Positions 43,670-53,774 of a stretch of DNA of 64,000 nt are shown one piece after another. The stretch's first letter is position 1, and each line of letters opens with the position of its first letter. The notes under the pieces are model-generated. The model saw only the letters and a program-made list of their open reading frames with translations, was not told the DNA's origin and ran no database searches. The translations under genes and the position numbers were made by a program. Location: the NCBI RefSeq assembly GCF_014117325.1, contig NZ_CP059732.1:4973001-5037000 (forward strand), in the 5' to 3' direction. Source of the DNA: Spirosoma foliorum. GTDB taxonomy: Bacteria > Bacteroidota > Bacteroidia > Cytophagales > Spirosomataceae.

Positions 43670-46600
43670 ATGCGCTGGTCTGCCAAAACAAAAGATGAAC
43701 TAGTGGCCGAAATTCAACGACTCCACCATGAGCGCGACGGACAACCGTTGTCTGACGCGCAACCTATATTCGACGTTCGCCAAACTGTTGATCAACTCAA
43801 CTTAGTGGGTCTGACAATTGAACGCGACGGAACACTGAGTTATGCCAATCCGTATACGTACCGGGTAACAGCCTGGCAACCGAGCGACATTATTGGCAAA
43901 AATTTCTTCGAAATCTTTATTCCTCCAACTGATCGGGCCAAGCTTGAAATTGAATTCGAAGAGGCTTTAGTAAGAGGTGGCTTTCCTGAGCAAAAAGAAA
44001 TTACGTTACTTGCCCGTTCTGGTGCTCTCCGCAATGTGCAACTCAACTCGGTCATTGTCAACAGCATTGATGATCATGTCGCTTCATTTACGGTCATTGG
44101 CGAAGACGTCACCAATAAACGTCGCGTTGCTTCAGCTCTATCGAACACCAACGCTCAACTACAGGATTTGGTCGATAACACGTCCGATCTGATTCAGTTG
44201 CTCACGCTCGATGGCAAATTTATCTTCGTGAACCGCGCTTGGCGCGAAGCCCTCGGCTACAATTCCGAAGAGATTTCGGCACTCAACCTGCGCGATGTTC
44301 TTCATCCCGATTATGCCGCCAGTACGCTCGGTATGCTCAAACGAATTCAGGAAGGCGATAAACTTCCGTATGTCGAAACCGTTTTTCGGAGCAAAACAGG
44401 TAAAACCCTGTTTTTATCGGGCAGCGTCAACTGCCGGTTCGATAACGGTCGCCCTACTGCCTTCCGCTGTATCCTGCACGATACGACTGGCAAAATTCGG
44501 GCCGAAAAATCGCAGAAGCTTTATTACAGTATTGCCAACTGGACAATCAATACGCCCAACCTGGGTGAGCTGTATCATAAGATCCACGAAGAGTTAGGCC
44601 ACATTATTGACGCCCGCAATTTCTTCATTGCGCTCTATGATTCTACCAAAACGTTTTTGTCATTCCCGTACTATGTCGATGAATATTTCGGGAGTACCAT
44701 GCGGTTTACGAAGCGGAAATTGGGGAATGGTATTATCGAATACACCATTCTGGCCAACAAGCCTTTATTTCTGTACGAGCGGGATATCCGCCAGTTAGAA
44801 GAACACCATGACATTGATCTGTATGGCCAGCGGCAGCCACAGGTTATGCTCACAGCCCCGCTCCGTATTGGCGATGAAATTACCGGAATCATCGGCGTTA
44901 AGTCATACGACGATGCGCAAACCTATGGCCCGCGTGATCTGGAGCTGTTGGAATTCATCTCAGGCCAGGTAGCGCTGGCCATTGCCCGAAAACAATCGGA
45001 GGCTCGTCTGGACAAACAAAATGCCCGACTGAACGCCATTTTCGACAGTAGTACGTATTTGATCTGGTCGGTCAATAAAGCGCTTCAACTAACCTCTTTC
45101 AACAAAAACTACGCTCGACTTATTGAGTATCAGACCCACGAAACGCCTTCTGTTCAGGCCCATGCGCCCGAACTCGGCTGGCGTATGATTGGCGATGAAA
45201 ATCGAGACCGGCTCGAAGAACGTTACCGACAGGCTTTTCGGGGATTGCCGCAAAATTTTGAGCTGCATTTCATGACCACTGCTGGGGAAACGTATTATGA
45301 GTTTCACCTCAACCCGATTTTACTGGCCAGTGGCGCCATTGATGAAGTGTCGGGAATTGCCCGGAATATTACCAACCGCCGACGTGCGGAGATCGCTACC
45401 CGCCAGAGTGAAGAAAAATTCCGGGGTATTTTCGAAAACCTGCAGGACATCTACGCGCGTGTTGATCGGAAAGGCCGAATTACGATGATTAGCCCATCTA
45501 TTTTTAAACGGATGGGCTATACGCCGGAAGAAGTATTGGGACAAGAAATTACCAAATTCTTCATCGACGAAAATGCGATTCGCCATGCCATGTTTAAGCT
45601 GGCTCGTAATCGCAGTCTACGCAATTTCGAAGCCAGCATGCGCCGAAAAGACGGTAGCGAACGGCAGTACATGTTTAACATGCTGATGCTGAACGACGAA
45701 CCGGGTAATAGCTCAGTTGTGGCGGTACTAGCTCGCGACATTACTGAATTGAAAAAGCAATCGGCAGAATTAGTCAAAGCAAAAGATGAAGCCGAACGAT
45801 CATTGAAGGTAAAAGAGCAGTTTCTGGCCAATATGAGCCATGAAATTCGAACGCCGATGAACGGGGTTATCGGCATGATCGATCTGCTGAACGATACGCA
45901 ACTGGACGAGGAACAACGTAGTTACGTCAAAACCGTTAAACGCTCGTCGGAAACGCTGTTGAACATTCTGAACGACATCCTGGATCTCTCGAAAATTGAG
46001 GCCGGAAAGATGGTTCTGCACGAGTCGCCAGTAGCCTTCAAGGAGATTTTCGAAAAACTAATCGCCCTCTTCGGACAGCAAGCCAATTCTAAAGACAATA
46101 CCCTGACGTATCATCTCGGGCCAGACTTACCTACGTTTGTTATTGCCGATCAGACGCGACTGCTGCAAATTCTGTCGAACCTGACCAGCAATGCCATTAA
46201 ATTCACGGAACATGGTACCATTCGGGTCGAAGCGTCGCTCATTAGTAAGCGCGGCAAATTCAACCGAATTCGAGTGGCCGTCACCGATTCCGGCATCGGT
46301 ATTTCTCCCCAAAATATTAACCTGTTGTTCAACTCCTTTAGCCAGGTAGATACCTCTTCTCGAAAATCGTTTGGGGGTACGGGCTTAGGCTTAGCCATCT
46401 CAAAAGAACTGGCGCATTTAATGAAAGGCGAAGTTGGCGTAGAATCGACTGTCGGATCAGGCAGTACCTTCTGGTTCACGATCGAACTGAAAGAAACCGC
46501 CATCAGTCCAACGCAGCAAACAACCGAAGTTGCTGAAATTGCCCTTGCCAACTTCTTCAGCACCTACCATCCAAATGTGCTTCTGGTTGACGACAACGCC

Positions 46601-47353
46601 GTAAACCGGAAAGTGGCGAGTGAAATCCTTCGGAAATCGGGCTGCGTTGTCACCACCGCCGACAGTGGTCCAGCTGCTATTCGGGAAGTAGAATCCAGAG
46701 CTACTGGTGAAGCAGAAGGTTTCGATGTCATTTTCATGGACATTCAGATGCCGGATATGGACGGCGTTGAAACCACCCGACGACTGCGCGAACAGTTTGG
46801 CAAATCCCTACCAACCATTGTTGCGATGACGGCCTATTCAATGAAAGAAGACCGAGAGCGTTTCATTAGTCAGGGGCTGGATGACTACATTGCTAAGCCC
46901 ATTCGAGCGCAGAGTCTGGTGGCTAAGGTCAAAGAACTGACGGATGCCAATCGGGCCAAACGCGCTGCTGAGTCAAGTGCGGCTCCTGCCCCTAAACCTA
47001 TTGCTAAGGTGGCGGAGCCAGCTCTGCCGATTATTGATCCTGAGATTGTTGGGCAACTCCGCGATATTGGCGGTCAGGATCTGGTAGACAGTATTATGGA
47101 AGAGTTTGTAACCGAGGCCACAGATCTGGTCGGTAGCTCTCTGTCAGCGTATTCTCTGGGCGATATTCCAACGGTAAAAAGCCACCTGCACACACTGAAA
47201 GGAAGCGCTGGAACCATCGGCGTGTCTCGGGTCGCCGAGATTGCCCGCGTGGCAGAAGGGAAACTAAAAGTCAATGACACCAGCGGATTAGCCGAAGCCC
47301 TACAAGCGCTGGAGCAGGCATTCGAGGAATTTTTAGTGGAATTGAAGAAGTAA
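43670..47353 (+). CDS. Hybrid sensor histidine kinase (PAS-PAS-GAF-PAS-PAS-HisKA-HATPase-REC-Hpt)
   Basis: A 1227-residue soluble kinase from the ATG at 43670 (a TTG four codons earlier is possible). Sensor modules in order: PAS (50-160), PAS (165-285), GAF (290-450), PAS (455-575) and PAS (580-700). The dimerisation domain has H724 in ANMSHEIRTPMNG. The ATPase has SNAIKFTEHG and GTGLGLAISKE. The receiver has D1024 in IFMDIQMPDMDG, and the C-terminal Hpt has H1174 in LHTLKGSAGTIG. The full His-Asp-His relay implies a separate output regulator, not adjacent. No membrane helix. Confidence 0.95.
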   Translation: MRWSAKTKDELVAEIQRLHHERDGQPLSDAQPIFDVRQTVDQLNLVGLTIERDGTLSYANPYTYRVTAWQPSDIIGKNFFEIFIPPTDRAKLEIEFEEALVRGGFPEQKEITLLARSGALRNVQLNSVIVNSIDDHVASFTVIGEDVTNKRRVASALSNTNAQLQDLVDNTSDLIQLLTLDGKFIFVNRAWREALGYNSEEISALNLRDVLHPDYAASTLGMLKRIQEGDKLPYVETVFRSKTGKTLFLSGSVNCRFDNGRPTAFRCILHDTTGKIRAEKSQKLYYSIANWTINTPNLGELYHKIHEELGHIIDARNFFIALYDSTKTFLSFPYYVDEYFGSTMRFTKRKLGNGIIEYTILANKPLFLYERDIRQLEEHHDIDLYGQRQPQVMLTAPLRIGDEITGIIGVKSYDDAQTYGPRDLELLEFISGQVALAIARKQSEARLDKQNARLNAIFDSSTYLIWSVNKALQLTSFNKNYARLIEYQTHETPSVQAHAPELGWRMIGDENRDRLEERYRQAFRGLPQNFELHFMTTAGETYYEFHLNPILLASGAIDEVSGIARNITNRRRAEIATRQSEEKFRGIFENLQDIYARVDRKGRITMISPSIFKRMGYTPEEVLGQEITKFFIDENAIRHAMFKLARNRSLRNFEASMRRKDGSERQYMFNMLMLNDEPGNSSVVAVLARDITELKKQSAELVKAKDEAERSLKVKEQFLANMSHEIRTPMNGVIGMIDLLNDTQLDEEQRSYVKTVKRSSETLLNILNDILDLSKIEAGKMVLHESPVAFKEIFEKLIALFGQQANSKDNTLTYHLGPDLPTFVIADQTRLLQILSNLTSNAIKFTEHGTIRVEASLISKRGKFNRIRVAVTDSGIGISPQNINLLFNSFSQVDTSSRKSFGGTGLGLAISKELAHLMKGEVGVESTVGSGSTFWFTIELKETAISPTQQTTEVAEIALANFFSTYHPNVLLVDDNAVNRKVASEILRKSGCVVTTADSGPAAIREVESRATGEAEGFDVIFMDIQMPDMDGVETTRRLREQFGKSLPTIVAMTAYSMKEDRERFISQGLDDYIAKPIRAQSLVAKVKELTDANRAKRAAESSAAPAPKPIAKVAEPALPIIDPEIVGQLRDIGGQDLVDSIMEEFVTEATDLVGSSLSAYSLGDIPTVKSHLHTLKGSAGTIGVSRVAEIARVAEGKLKVNDTSGLAEALQALEQAFEEFLVELKK

Positions 47354-47376
47354 ACACAACTTATTGCTTATAAAAA

Positions 47377-47418
47377 CTGTCCCTTTTATCGACTGTTAAC
47401 GGCCGATAAAAGGGACAG
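47377..47418. terminator. Terminator-like hairpin between convergent genes
   Basis: ctgtcccttttatcg (47377-47391) pairs with cgataaaagggacag (47404-47418). It lies between the hybrid kinase gene and the convergent PIN toxin gene. Confidence 0.6.
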
Positions 47419-47469
47419 CTCTGTCTTTCCACTTGTATTAGTACCTCAAGTTGTACTACTCGACAGGCA

Positions 47470-47883
47470 TTAGTCATCAACCCAGTTTTCAAGTTGAATT
47501 CCATTCATGCTTGAAAAGTCTTTTGTATTACGGGTTACTAAGATGAATCCACGAATGATAGCGGTAGATCCAATCAGCAGATCAAACTCTCCAACTGGAC
47601 GACCTATTCGCCTTAAGGTTGCTTTCTGACGAGCGTATTCATGTAAGGCTTCGCCAATCGATAAAATACGCCCAGAGAAAAGTGTCTGAAAAGTATTGAA
47701 TCGCTCCAAGTTCTGCTTTCGCCTGTCAGGTGCACTATTCTCAATACCAAATAATAACTCGGCTATCGTAATTTCGGATAAAAAACAAGATTTCACACCA
47801 ACTTCAGCAAGTTTGGGCTTAATCTGGTACTCACCTTTCAGAAGATGAACGCAGATATTTGTATCAAGCAAATAGAGACTCAT
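47470..47883 (-). CDS. PIN-domain toxin (VapC-like), second system
   Basis: A 137-residue PIN ribonuclease: D7 in LYLLDTNICVHLL, the glutamate in SEITIAELLFGIE, an aspartate in VGEFDLLIGSTAI and one in VTRNTKDFSSM. The start overlaps the antitoxin stop by four bases. It belongs to a different VapC subgroup from the toxin at 11811. Confidence 0.92.
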   Translation of the reverse strand: MSLYLLDTNICVHLLKGEYQIKPKLAEVGVKSCFLSEITIAELLFGIENSAPDRRKQNLERFNTFQTLFSGRILSIGEALHEYARQKATLRRIGRPVGEFDLLIGSTAIIRGFILVTRNTKDFSSMNGIQLENWVDD

Positions 47884-48122
47884 AGGTCAATGTCACGCAA
47901 GCTATCGTAGCGGGCGCTTCGAATCATAGCATTCAATTCATCACCCGTCTCTTTCCCTTCCCAACTTCCGGCAATACGATCCAGCAAGTGCAATTCTTCT
48001 TCTTGACCCAATTCCGTTTCAGCATGCACTTCCTTGATCAAAAGACCTAAACGTTCCGCCAACCCTTTAATTTGGGCAAAGTCCGTCTCACTCTCCGTTT
48101 CGATGGTTATGATGTGCGTCAT
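47880..48122 (-). CDS. Antitoxin of the second PIN system
   Basis: Eighty residues: a short N-terminal strand (THIITIETES) and helix, an acidic middle, and the C-terminal tail GDELNAMIRSARYDSLRDIDL of the kind that wraps PIN toxins. The DNA-binding type is not clear. It is the first gene of the pair. Confidence 0.8.
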   Translation of the reverse strand: MTHIITIETESETDFAQIKGLAERLGLLIKEVHAETELGQEEELHLLDRIAGSWEGKETGDELNAMIRSARYDSLRDIDL

Positions 48123-48186
48123 AGAAAATACGTCTAAAGCTAAACCCTTAGGGAATAAACCGATTTTCTTTTTAACCTGTTCCCTA

Positions 48187-49041
48187 TTACAAATTAGCGT
48201 CTTCGCGGCTATTGAAGGTATCGCCCTGAGTCAGATCACCCGTTTTCAGGCCTTTCTTGAACCAGTATACCCGCTGCGCTGACGTGCCATGAGTAAACGC
48301 ATCGGGAACAACGCGGCCCTGCGTTTCTTCCTGGATTTTATCGTCGCCAATGGCGTTAGCCGCTGTCAACGCTGATTCTACGTCGTTCTCATCGATCGAA
48401 ATACTTTGTCCCTGTGCGTGGTGTGCCCAAACACCGGCGAAGAAATCGGCCTGCAATTCCAGCCGAACCGATACCCGATTGTATTCCCGCTCGCTCATTC
48501 GCTGCCGTAGGGCATCCGTTTTATCCATAATGCCCAATAGTTTCTGAACATGGTGGCCTATCTCATGAGCAACCACGTACGACATCGCAAAATCGCCGGG
48601 AGCCTGAAACCGTTTAGCCAGTTCGTCGTAAAACGACAGATCGATATAAACTTTCTGATCTACAGGACAATAGAACGGGCCCATTGCCTCTTGTGCAGTA
48701 CCACAACCCGACGAAGTTACTCCCCGAAACATCACCAAAACCGGTTTACGGTACTGGCTTCCTTGTTCGGCAAATAGTTTCGTCCAGACATCTTCGGTAC
48801 TGGCCAGCACTTTTCTCGTGAAATGAGCCGCTTCATCGTCCGCCTGTGGGTCTGATGGCGCTTGCGATGTTGCCTGATTTGCTGAGCGTTGGTTTAATAC
48901 CTCCGAAGGGTCGCCCCCCAAGAGCATGACAATAACGGCTATCACAACGGTGCCAATTCCACCGCCCACAATGAGTCCTCCCCCACCGCTTCCCCGGCGG
49001 TCGTCGACATTATCGCTTTCTCGTCCTCCTAACCAGCGCAT
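48187..49041 (-). CDS. Neutral zinc metallopeptidase (YpfJ-like)
   Basis: A 284-residue membrane-anchored protein. An N-terminal cytosolic stretch (RRGSGGGG) leads into one span (23-42) and then the Zn_peptidase domain. The zinc site is H159-E-I-G-H163 in SYVVAHEIGHHVQ, and the disulfide-type block is SSGCGTAQEAMGPFYCPVDQ (110-129). Distal ERxxA-like residues are in LELQADFFAGVWAHHA. Role unknown in most species. Confidence 0.92.
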   Translation of the reverse strand: MRWLGGRESDNVDDRRGSGGGGLIVGGGIGTVVIAVIVMLLGGDPSEVLNQRSANQATSQAPSDPQADDEAAHFTRKVLASTEDVWTKLFAEQGSQYRKPVLVMFRGVTSSGCGTAQEAMGPFYCPVDQKVYIDLSFYDELAKRFQAPGDFAMSYVVAHEIGHHVQKLLGIMDKTDALRQRMSEREYNRVSVRLELQADFFAGVWAHHAQGQSISIDENDVESALTAANAIGDDKIQEETQGRVVPDAFTHGTSAQRVYWFKKGLKTGDLTQGDTFNSREDANL

Positions 49042-49146
49042 AAAATTTTCTCAGTTAATAAATGGTGATTACACAATTAGTTCGTTACTCTCAGTTGCCA
49101 AGATTACTGTTTCTGTCGGTAAAATGTTTCGTTCTCGTGCAATTAT

Positions 49147-50217
49147 TCATCGGGGTCGAGCCCGTTCATACTGGATTGGCCAACTGATGGCATTTTCCAT
49201 CGCATGAGCCGCATGCAACGGGAAATAAGGATCTCGCAAAAATTCACGTGCGAGCAGCACTAAATCGGCCTGACCAGCAGACAAAATTGCATCGGCCTGT
49301 TTCGCTGATGTAATCAACCCTACGGCCGCCGTCATGATGCCCGTTTCTCGTTTGATTCGCTCCGCAAAAGGAACCTGATAACCGGGTTTCAGCGGAATTT
49401 TCGCATTGGCCACGTTGCCTCCCGTTGAACAGTCAACCACATCGACACCTTTTGTTTTCAGGATAGCCCCTAATGCCACCGAATCCTCGATTGTCCAGCC
49501 CCCATCGGTCCAGTCCGTTGCCGAAATCCGTACAAAAATGGGTAACTCGGCTGGCCATACAGTTTGGACGCGCTCGATTACCTTCAGTAACAATCGAATG
49601 CGATTTTCAAATGCTCCCCCGTAGTCATCAGTCCGCTGATTGCTCAATGGCGACAGAAACTGGTGTAACAAATAGCCATGTGCCGCATGGATTTCCACAA
49701 CTTGAAAACCGGCTACAAGCGCACGCTGAGCAGCCGCCTGAAAGTCGGCCAGCACCTGGTTAATACCATCGACGGTTAAAGCCAGCGGTGCCGGTTCCGA
49801 CTCCTGAAACGGAATGGCACTGGGAGCCAGGGTTTGCCAGCCCCGTTCGGCAGTGGGTAAAATGAGCGTGCCACCTTCCCAGGGCCGACGATGACTCGCT
49901 TTCCGACCAGCATGGGCCAGTTGAATACCTGCCACCGTGCCATTCTGCCGAAGAAATTGGGTGATTCGTTTTAGCCCAGGGATGTGATCATCTTTCCAAA
50001 TACCCAGATCATCGGGCGAAATTCGGCCCTCCGGCGAAATGGCCGTTGCTTCGGTAAAAATCAGCCCCGCCCCGCCTACAGCCCGGCTACCCAGGTGTAC
50101 CAGATGCCAGTCATTGGCAAAACCATCCTCGCTCGAGTACTGGCACATGGGCGAGACAACAATCCGATTTTTAAGATGAAGACTACGGATAGATAGCGGA
50201 GAAAAAAGAATTGACAT
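49147..50217 (-). CDS. NADH:flavin oxidoreductase, Old Yellow Enzyme (YqjM/NamA-like)
   Basis: FMN-dependent TIM-barrel ene-reductase of 356 aa. The thermophilic-like/YqjM class is shown by VSPMCQYSS near residue 25, GIQLAHAGRKAS and the active-site EIHAAHGYLLHQFLSP. Substrates are alpha,beta-unsaturated carbonyls. Cytosolic, alone in its orientation between the metallopeptidase and a divergent small gene. Confidence 0.93.
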   Translation of the reverse strand: MSILFSPLSIRSLHLKNRIVVSPMCQYSSEDGFANDWHLVHLGSRAVGGAGLIFTEATAISPEGRISPDDLGIWKDDHIPGLKRITQFLRQNGTVAGIQLAHAGRKASHRRPWEGGTLILPTAERGWQTLAPSAIPFQESEPAPLALTVDGINQVLADFQAAAQRALVAGFQVVEIHAAHGYLLHQFLSPLSNQRTDDYGGAFENRIRLLLKVIERVQTVWPAELPIFVRISATDWTDGGWTIEDSVALGAILKTKGVDVVDCSTGGNVANAKIPLKPGYQVPFAERIKRETGIMTAAVGLITSAKQADAILSAGQADLVLLAREFLRDPYFPLHAAHAMENAISWPIQYERARPR

Positions 50218-50338
50218 ACGCTTTTAGTGAGGGCATGGCCCGTAAATAAACATTCGATTCTCGTTTATCGTTGAGCAAAAAATTAGTTGGGGTAATAACC
50301 CAACCGGCTTTTAAATCTAATCAAACAACTCAACGATC

Positions 50339-50596
50339 ATGGCAAACGACCCAAAAATTGATCGGCGTAACGATGTCACACCCAAAGAAGGTGAGCACAA
50401 ATATGGTGATGTTGAATTCGCCGATCGGACGAACAAAAAATACCCCATCGATACGCCTGAGCACGTCCGGGCAGCATGGAGCTATATAAACCATAAAGAC
50501 AATGCGGCCAAGTATGACGCGGATGAAGTAAGTACCATTAAAGAACGCATCAAAAAGGCAGCCAAGAAACACGAAGTAGCGATTCAGGATGCGTAA
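50339..50596 (+). CDS. Small DUF6582-like protein
   Basis: Eighty-five polar residues containing KKYPIDTPEHVRAAWSYI and TIKERIKKAAKKHEV. The pattern (PIDT-x-E-H-V-R-A-A followed by a Lys-rich helix) is seen in small proteins and in phage capsid-associated proteins, but no function is known. Followed directly by a strong bidirectional terminator. Confidence 0.75.
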   Translation: MANDPKIDRRNDVTPKEGEHKYGDVEFADRTNKKYPIDTPEHVRAAWSYINHKDNAAKYDADEVSTIKERIKKAAKKHEVAIQDA

Positions 50597-50626
50597 TCTA
50601 CGGCATCTTTTCTTGCTGAAAACGCA

Positions 50627-50657
50627 AAACCGCCCGACTCAAAAATCGGGCGGTTTT
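50627..50657. terminator. Bidirectional Rho-independent terminator
   Basis: Stem aaaaccgcccga (50627-50638) pairs with tcgggcggtttt (50646-50657) across a seven-base loop, with A and T tracts on both sides. It lies between convergent genes and should serve both. Confidence 0.9.
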
Positions 50658-50679
50658 ATTCTTTCTCTATAGAGCCAGC

Positions 50680-50964
50680 TTATAACTTCTCTTTCACTAC
50701 TTTAACATCTTTCTTGGCCTGGTCTTTTACCAATTCGCCTTCCTGTTTCATTCGTTGTTTACGATGCGCTTTCAGGGATTCCTGATCGCCCGTTGCTTTA
50801 TCGATTTTACGAGCCTCTTTATTTGCTTTTAAAGCTGCTTTGTCGCCTGCTACTTCGGCTTTCGCTTCAACAACTTCAGCTTTTTTCTTCATTTTATTAT
50901 CCTGGGCCTGCGCCATACTCAAGGTGAGGGCAAGGGCGGCAACAACTGCAATTACTTTTTTCAT
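50680..50964 (-). CDS. Small exported Lys/Ala-rich helical protein
   Basis: Ninety-four residues: signal peptide to AQAQ (about 21), then a highly charged single helix built from KAEVAGDKAALKANKEARK-like repeats and ending DVKVVKEKL. No known domain. Probably a periplasmic stress-type protein; family not assigned. Confidence 0.7.
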   Translation of the reverse strand: MKKVIAVVAALALTLSMAQAQDNKMKKKAEVVEAKAEVAGDKAALKANKEARKIDKATGDQESLKAHRKQRMKQEGELVKDQAKKDVKVVKEKL

Positions 50965-51129
50965 AACGTTTTTGGGATAATCCCGTTAGTGAGTGTTTAG
51001 TCTTATAAAGCCAATCCACTACCTAGTGAATCTACTTATAGCTACTTAACAAGCAGTACTTACGCTTGTTTATAATTCGCTACAGTATTAAAAAACTTTA
51101 ATATTGAGCTATCGCTACGATTTTGGCGA

Positions 51130-51729
51130 TTACCTCACCCTGCCGGGTTGATTCAAGTCATTCATAAACGAGATCAATTCCTGTACATCAAGGACATAAT
51201 CAATGGGCGCGCTCAGAATTGCCTGTTGGGGCATAAAAGCAACCTGGGCCGTTTCGGGTCGCTGAACGATGCTCACACCACCAGCTCGTTTGATAGCCAC
51301 CAGACCATTGGTCCCATCGGCGTTAGCCCCCGAGAGTAAAACACCCACCAAAGACGATCCGTATACATCGGCCGCTGATTCAAACGTGACATCGATCGAA
51401 GGGCGGCTGTAGTTTACTTTTTCGGAATCATCCAATGAAAAGGTGCCATCCTTCTCGATCAATAGATGGTAATCGGCGGGGGCCAGGTAGATGGTGCCAG
51501 GTACTATTACGTCTTTATCATCGACTTCTTTAAGCGGCAGACTCGTTTTAAGCGAAAACAAATTCGCCAACGTCGAATCGGCGGTGTTCTTTCGGTGCAA
51601 CACAATGATCAGCGTAAACGGTAGCGGTGATCGTAACGCTGGTAGTAGTTTTAATAAAACATCAATACTGCCGGTTGAGCCACCAATGACGACCACTTGG
51701 CAGTGGTTGATTATCCTATTTTCCGCCAT
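51130..51729 (-). CDS. cheB: CheB-type protein-glutamate methylesterase (no receiver domain)
   Basis: Stand-alone CheB catalytic domain (199 aa). The catalytic triad is visible as S18 in IGGSTGS, H45 in IVLHRKN and D138 in SGANADGTNG. The N-terminal receiver domain of classical CheB is missing, so control must come from elsewhere. It overlaps the upstream cheR by 19 bases. No methyl-accepting chemotaxis protein, CheA or CheW lies nearby, so the pair likely acts in kinase signalling rather than swimming. Confidence 0.93.
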   Translation of the reverse strand: MAENRIINHCQVVVIGGSTGSIDVLLKLLPALRSPLPFTLIIVLHRKNTADSTLANLFSLKTSLPLKEVDDKDVIVPGTIYLAPADYHLLIEKDGTFSLDDSEKVNYSRPSIDVTFESAADVYGSSLVGVLLSGANADGTNGLVAIKRAGGVSIVQRPETAQVAFMPQQAILSAPIDYVLDVQELISFMNDLNQPGRVR

Positions 51730-52523
51730 ATTTTTTCGTTGTTCTCTAACTGTTTGAACTTAGGTTGTAGGGTAGAAAACTTCAGGGTTTCTTTTGCGCC
51801 CAGCGCCAAATAACTGAGCGGCCCCAGGCTCTCGTTGAAAAGCGTTAGTACCCGTTCCTGCAAGGCCTTATCAAAATAAATCAGCACGTTCCGACACAGG
51901 ATGAGATCGAATTCGTTGAACGACCGATCCGACACGAGGTTATGTGTCGAAAAAACCATTTTCCCGGCCAATTCTTCATTGAATTTCACGTGGCCATACT
52001 GCGCCGTGTAGTAGCTCGAAAAATCTTTTTTCCCACCTGACAGTATGTAATTCTCCGAATACTGCTTCATAGGAGCCAGCGCAAAAATACCTTTACGAGC
52101 TACTTCCAGCACTTCCGAATTGAGGTCTGTGGCGTATAGCAACGATTTGTGCAACAAATTGGCCTCTTTCAGCAGGATAGCCATCGAGAATACTTCCTCG
52201 CCCGTTGAGCAACCTGCGTGCCATATCCGAATAAAGGGCTTGGCCGCCAGGGTACTAATCACTTCGGTTCGGAGTGTTTTATAGAATAGTGGATCACGGA
52301 ACATTTCGGTAACGTTCACGGTCAATTCTTCCACAAATCGCTTCAGATAATGGGGGTCTGTTCGGACCCGATAACGCATTTCGGCAAAACTAGGAAACTT
52401 ATCTAAGGACCATAGCCGGTTAATCCGTCGCTTCAACGACGCTCTGGCATAGTGGGTGAAATCGTACCCATATACCTCAAGCAGGTCATTTAGTAAAAGA
52501 TCAACTTCTCTTTCCTCAATCAT
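51711..52523 (-). CDS. cheR: CheR-type methyltransferase
   Basis: Two-domain methyltransferase (270 aa): the CheR N-terminal helical domain (YGYDFTHYARASLKRRI) and the SAM domain with IWHAGCSTGEEVFSMA, LLYATDLNSEVLEVA and DLILCRNVLIYF. Translationally coupled to the CheB gene. IS110 copy 2 lies just upstream (ends at 52580), separating it from the response-regulator and kinase genes on the same strand, so it may now rely on a new promoter or on read-through. Confidence 0.95.
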   Translation of the reverse strand: MIEEREVDLLLNDLLEVYGYDFTHYARASLKRRINRLWSLDKFPSFAEMRYRVRTDPHYLKRFVEELTVNVTEMFRDPLFYKTLRTEVISTLAAKPFIRIWHAGCSTGEEVFSMAILLKEANLLHKSLLYATDLNSEVLEVARKGIFALAPMKQYSENYILSGGKKDFSSYYTAQYGHVKFNEELAGKMVFSTHNLVSDRSFNEFDLILCRNVLIYFDKALQERVLTLFNESLGPLSYLALGAKETLKFSTLQPKFKQLENNEKIWRKIG

Positions 52524-52601
52524 TTTTAATAGGCACTAGTAACGGACAATATCAATAAGAAATTAATTGTTTTTGTCATGAACTGTGTCAAAAAACAAGT
52601 T

Positions 52602-53603
52602 TTAAGCCAAATTTTGTTTGGATAGGCTGAACCCATTGACGAATTCAATATTCTTCTTCACCACCACAAACACCTGATGCAACAACTTATTCATCACCGC
52701 CACCATCGCCACTTTGTGGCATTTACCCTTGGCCCGTAGCCGATCATAAAGCGCTTTACAGCCCAAATTGTATTTACGGGCCGAACGAGCTGCCATGTAT
52801 AAAAGGCCCCGTACATACCCTAAACCCGTGCGGGCCATCCGACCACGCCGACGAACCGAACTGCCCGATTGAGTTTGACTGGGGGCAATGCCCACGAACT
52901 TAGCTACCGCTTTGGCTGACTCGAATCCAGCCAGCCCATTGGTGGCCGTGCACAAGGCTTGAGAGGAAGCCGGCCCAATCCCCTTGACCCGCTGCATCCG
53001 CTCCGAAATGGCCTGCAACTCCTGTTGACTCAGCTGATCCAGTTCCTCTTCAAAGAGCGCAATCTGAGTCAGGTAGCTCTGTTGGAGAACCAGCAGGCTA
53101 GCCTTGACTTTCTGACTGGCCCGGGGGTCGAACGACAGCGCATGAAGCTGATTAGCCACCGCTTGCTGACTGATTCGCAGGTCGTTGAGGTGTTTGTGCT
53201 GTTGGCGAAGCTGATGTAGAGACTCATCGGCCAGTTGCGAAGGCTGGGGCTGAAAGACTTGTCCGTAGCGCGCCAATAGTGCCGCATCGCTCCGGTCGGT
53301 CTTGCTGATAGACTTCAGAGTGGCGGCAAAGCCTTTGCTTTGGTTGGGCGTAAGGAGGCTAAAGGGGCGATTTTGCAGGGCTAATACCCAAGCTAATCGA
53401 GCCGAATAGGTACCTGTATGCTCGAAAATGAGGTGGCTATTGGCGGGCAGTTCAGCAGCCCATTGCTCAATGGAGTCCGCTTGGTTGGGCAGGGTTTGAT
53501 AGGCCCATTGGGGTTGCCCATTGGCATCGATTCCGATTTGGTAGCTGATGTGTAAGGTCTCTTTACTGACATCAACCCCGTAATAGATAGCTGGTTGGTT
53601 CAT
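52602..53603 (-). CDS. IS110-family recombinase/transposase, copy 2
   Basis: Protein of 333 residues identical to the one encoded at 8266, with the same DEDD residues (D11, E61, D103, D106) and the QSG serine S246. Same strand as the interrupted signalling genes. Confidence 0.97.
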   Translation of the reverse strand: MNQPAIYYGVDVSKETLHISYQIGIDANGQPQWAYQTLPNQADSIEQWAAELPANSHLIFEHTGTYSARLAWVLALQNRPFSLLTPNQSKGFAATLKSISKTDRSDAALLARYGQVFQPQPSQLADESLHQLRQQHKHLNDLRISQQAVANQLHALSFDPRASQKVKASLLVLQQSYLTQIALFEEELDQLSQQELQAISERMQRVKGIGPASSQALCTATNGLAGFESAKAVAKFVGIAPSQTQSGSSVRRRGRMARTGLGYVRGLLYMAARSARKYNLGCKALYDRLRAKGKCHKVAMVAVMNKLLHQVFVVVKKNIEFVNGFSLSKQNLA

Positions 53604-53623
53604 GCTAAAAACGAAAAAAGCGG

Positions 53624-53774
53624 GATACTACTCATGCTCTCGACATCATTGTGAAACGGGCTATATGCCCACTGAACTGTCCGGGTTCCATGAGATTGGC
53701 TCTCCAGGCTACCGATCATGACAACCGGTCTTTTAGACCATCCCGACGTAGGTATGACCTGGAGAACCAAAGAT
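53624..53774 (-). ncRNA. Predicted bridge RNA of IS110 copy 2
   Basis: Same leader as copy 1. The left target guide is at 53739-53749 and the right target guide at 53718-53724. The target here, cgtcgggatgacaa, is matched over ten bases by the left guide and seven by the right. RNA ends are approximate. Confidence 0.8.
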